Source: a bacterium (GTDB taxonomy: Bacteria > SM23-31 > JAUVVT01). Taken from it: a stretch of DNA of 7,735 nucleotides. Positions 5,600 to 7,735 of the stretch are shown piece after piece. The notes under the pieces are model-generated. The model saw only the letters and a list, made by a program, of their open reading frames with translations, did not search any database and had not been told where the DNA came from. Each line of letters opens with the position of its first letter. Position 1 is the first letter of the stretch. The stretch spans positions 1 to 7,735 of the forward strand of contig JAUVVT010000066.1 in NCBI GenBank assembly GCA_030604505.1, written 5' to 3'. The position numbers and the translations under genes were made by a program.

Positions 5600-7630
5600 T
5601 TAATATTTGTAATCTATATATTCGGCTTCTTTTAGTATCTCAATATATTTTGCAACTTCTTCTAAATAGGGTTTGTTAAATTCAGCTTCCATAAGATTAG
5701 CGATATCAAAAACACTTCGCTTATCATCGACAAAGTTAAAGACTTCTTCATATTCAGCGCTCCATGGTCTAAAGGATTTATACGAGGGTTTTGCAAATAC
5801 GTCCTCAAGTATTTTGTCTCTCGATACGATTTTCACTGGAATAATCTTATTAAGCTTTTCTTCTTCCTCGCTTAGAATATATTTTTTCTCAGTTATTTTA
5901 TATAATTTACATAAATATCTATAATGATTTTGAATATATCTTATTGTATTTTTCTTATCACTTCTAAAATTTTCTACCGTTCTATCAATATAGTCATTAA
6001 TATCATCTCTGCCTTCGGAAAAAACTTTGGATGAGTGGATTGCTTTTACTTCTCTACTGTATGCCTCATTAATTATGAAATTGCCTTTATATAAAGTTTT
6101 TGGCAGGTCTTCAGGTTTTGCATTGTTCAGCATTGTTGTAACTCTATTAATTTCGACTGATATGTTTTCTTTGGATAGTGCATAAACTTCGGAGTTTATT
6201 TTTATAACATCATCAGGTACTGCGCATCCAATTATCAGTCCGCCGTATAAGCCAATAAACACAGCCCTTTTTAGCATTGTTGGATCAGTCTTATCAGGAA
6301 GGTCAGTTGACGAATGATAAAAATTATCGGGCCAGCACCCCAAAAATAATGTCGGTATTTTAAGATATGAATCATTCAAAACTAATTGGTCTGTTCCCGA
6401 TTCGTAAGGTACAAAGCGATAATAGAAGTGGTCTTTTGTGCCGCTTACCGCAACAAGCCGGGTTTCAAGGCTCAAAGTCAGTTCCCCTGTGTGGCGAAAC
6501 ACTGCATTGATATAACTTGGTAATGAGTGTGGTGTCTGACGAGTCCTAAAAATGGAATTGCATAGTCTGAGATTTTCCCCGACCATATCCATATTCACTC
6601 CACCGATTAATTTGGCTATTTCGTCTGGATACTTTTTAAAATAGGCAGCTGTGCCTGTTACTTCTGGAATCCACAAAAATCTAATACTTCTTCTGAGGGA
6701 TGGGATTTTGTTTTCTTTTTGAAGTTTAATTATTGCTCTTCCGATTTCGAGAATTGCGGCTGAGCCGCTGATATTATCATTTGCGCCCTGCTTCGGGGTC
6801 TGGTCGAAAATATGAGCAAGGAAAATGATTTCCTGGTCTGTTTCACCATTGCCCGGTATAATAGCAGTGGGAACCTCGAGCTTTTTAGGATAATAATTTA
6901 CTTTAACGTCAGCATGTAAGGTTACTTTACCTTGTTTCAGATATTGCTTAAGCTCATATCCCTGCCGTTTTGTGAGCTTAAAGGCAAACGATTTTGCCTT
7001 TTCTCCTTTTTTAACACGTCTCAGAGGATTCCAGTTTATCTGGTCAGGGTGGTCAATGGCAGCAGGGGAATCATTATAAATAACCATTCCTGTGGCTCCT
7101 TTTTTCAAAACGGCGATACGATGTAATTCTGTTGCGGGGCCTGTTGCCAGGATTATCTTTCCCTTCACATCTTTTCTTTCGTAATCCTTTTCAGATGTCC
7201 CGACTCCGACATCGACCAATTCAGCGGTCAGGTCGGCGTTTTGACTCCCGATTGCAAGACTGGCGGTTAATTCATCATAATCGCATATCTTTTTCCTTTC
7301 GGGTTCAACCATCCAAAGTTCAGCTTTCTCACCGTCCCACTCTTTAGCAGACAGCATCCATTTCTCGACATGCGCCTCAGAATAACCATACGCCTTGAGC
7401 ATTTTTAGTGTATATTCGCTTTCTCTGAACAATCCTGTATATTCATCTGCAGTTCTGTTCCTTTCATAGGGAGTAAGCATTATTGTGTTATGAAGAGCTT
7501 TTTCTCCCGATATTTCGTTTATTATATTATTGATAATTTCATCTGAAAAGAAAGGGCTTATCTGTGCCTGCAAAATAGAAGGCAGTATTGAAAAGATAAC
7601 TATTATAAAAAAGATATTTTTCAACTTCAT
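5600..7630 (-). CDS. Exported M28-type zinc aminopeptidase with PA-like insert and C-terminal winged-helix-like tail
   Basis: 676 residues from the ATG at 7630. This start is preferred over an in-frame ATG at 7705 because it has a GAGAG site upstream and begins directly with a Sec signal (residues 1-22, cleavage near 'LQA'). Residues ~125-240 resemble a protease-associated (PA) domain inserted in the peptidase fold. The catalytic part (~250-470) shows H273 in 'LAHIFD', D285 in 'GANDNISGSA', E323 in 'IPEVTGT', D348 in 'NMDMVGE' and H439 in 'FYHSSTD', the order expected of M28 co-catalytic zinc peptidases. The usual Glu-Glu pair reads Glu-Val here, as I recall for some DUF4910-like relatives. 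Residues ~480-600 are helical and charged. The last ~55 residues resemble a PqqD-like or winged-helix domain. Expected role: removal of amino acids or short peptides from substrates in the periplasm or outside. It is the first gene of the likely operon with the sulfatase and the MBL protein, suggesting peptide trimming of sulfated glycoproteins or peptidoglycan-like material (inference). Confidence 0.88.
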   Translation of the reverse strand: MKLKNIFFIIVIFSILPSILQAQISPFFSDEIINNIINEISGEKALHNTIMLTPYERNRTADEYTGLFRESEYTLKMLKAYGYSEAHVEKWMLSAKEWDGEKAELWMVEPERKKICDYDELTASLAIGSQNADLTAELVDVGVGTSEKDYERKDVKGKIILATGPATELHRIAVLKKGATGMVIYNDSPAAIDHPDQINWNPLRRVKKGEKAKSFAFKLTKRQGYELKQYLKQGKVTLHADVKVNYYPKKLEVPTAIIPGNGETDQEIIFLAHIFDQTPKQGANDNISGSAAILEIGRAIIKLQKENKIPSLRRSIRFLWIPEVTGTAAYFKKYPDEIAKLIGGVNMDMVGENLRLCNSIFRTRQTPHSLPSYINAVFRHTGELTLSLETRLVAVSGTKDHFYYRFVPYESGTDQLVLNDSYLKIPTLFLGCWPDNFYHSSTDLPDKTDPTMLKRAVFIGLYGGLIIGCAVPDDVIKINSEVYALSKENISVEINRVTTMLNNAKPEDLPKTLYKGNFIINEAYSREVKAIHSSKVFSEGRDDINDYIDRTVENFRSDKKNTIRYIQNHYRYLCKLYKITEKKYILSEEEEKLNKIIPVKIVSRDKILEDVFAKPSYKSFRPWSAEYEEVFNFVDDKRSVFDIANLMEAEFNKPYLEEVAKYIEILKEAEYIDYKY

Positions 7631-7735
7631 TGTTTTCTCTCGATTATTGTTTATTAAACTTTTATAAAAATTCTTCTCTTGTACATCCAGTAAAAGACCA
7701 GCCATTTTGCAAACAATACTGTGAGATAAGTAAAA
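7631..7735 (-). other. Leader/upstream region of the minus-strand operon
   Basis: No second gene begins here. The minus strand carries a TATAAA (7661-7666) about 30 bases before the start, with only a poor -35 match (TGGATG, 7684-7689) at a 17-base spacing. A promoter is plausible in this stretch, but the sequence does not prove one. The operon could also be transcribed from beyond the window edge. Confidence 0.3.
7637..7641 (-). promoter_or_regulatory. Ribosome binding site deciding the M28 peptidase start
   Basis: On the minus strand GAGAG lies 6 bases before the ATG at 7630. It is a modest site, but the alternative upstream ATG at 7705 has no purine-rich site before it and would put a charged 25-residue extension in front of the signal peptide. 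Confidence 0.5.

Noticed and set aside
7631..7705. An upstream in-frame ATG at 7705 giving a 701-residue M28 protein
   Set aside because: It has no ribosome binding site and would place 25 mostly charged or polar residues before an otherwise clear signal peptide.
1..7735. tRNA, rRNA, CRISPR, transposon or attachment-site sequences
   Set aside because: Coding genes fill almost the whole window. No regular spaced repeats, terminal inverted repeats, transposase frames or tRNA-like cloverleaf segments were seen in the short gaps.

Overview
The window holds five protein-coding genes, four complete and one cut by the left edge. No RNA genes, insertion sequences or CRISPR arrays were seen. The DNA is AT-rich on average. 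The gene content points to a diderm (outer-membrane) bacterium: an EnvC-like cell-division factor, two Tat-exported sulfatases and two Sec-exported hydrolases. Tat-exported sulfatases of these types are frequent in environmental PVC and FCB lineages (Planctomycetes, Lentisphaerae/Kiritimatiellae, Bacteroidetes and relatives). The sequence alone does not fix the phylum, so this is only a hint.

Layout, left to right. Positions 1-642 (+) encode the C-terminal part of an EnvC-like coiled-coil/LytM protein whose metal site is eroded. It is probably an amidase activator, not an enzyme. A 155-base AT-rich spacer follows, with a possible promoter. Positions 798-2120 (+) encode a Tat-exported arylsulfatase with a C-x-P-S-R formylglycine motif. 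It runs tail to tail into a three-gene minus-strand cluster, with only 15 bases between the two stop codons. In transcription order the cluster is an exported M28-type zinc peptidase (7630-5600), a second Tat-exported sulfatase with a C-x-P-x-R motif (5573-4041), and an exported protein with two metallo-beta-lactamase (MBL) fold domains and a C-terminal beta-rich domain (4004-2136). The gaps of 26 and 36 bases, each with a good ribosome binding site, make this a likely operon.

How the genes may work together (inference): all four complete genes encode exported hydrolases. The products could cooperate in breaking down sulfated, peptide-bearing polymers such as sulfated glycoproteins or proteoglycans outside the cytoplasm. 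The sulfatases would remove sulfate, the M28 enzyme would trim peptides, and the tandem MBL protein would hydrolyse an unknown ester, lactone, sulfate ester or similar bond. There is no glycoside hydrolase, SusC/SusD pair or sulfatase-maturing enzyme in view. The parts least explained by known families are the tandem MBL protein, whose two active sites have lost different metal ligands, and the PqqD-like or winged-helix-like tail on the M28 peptidase.
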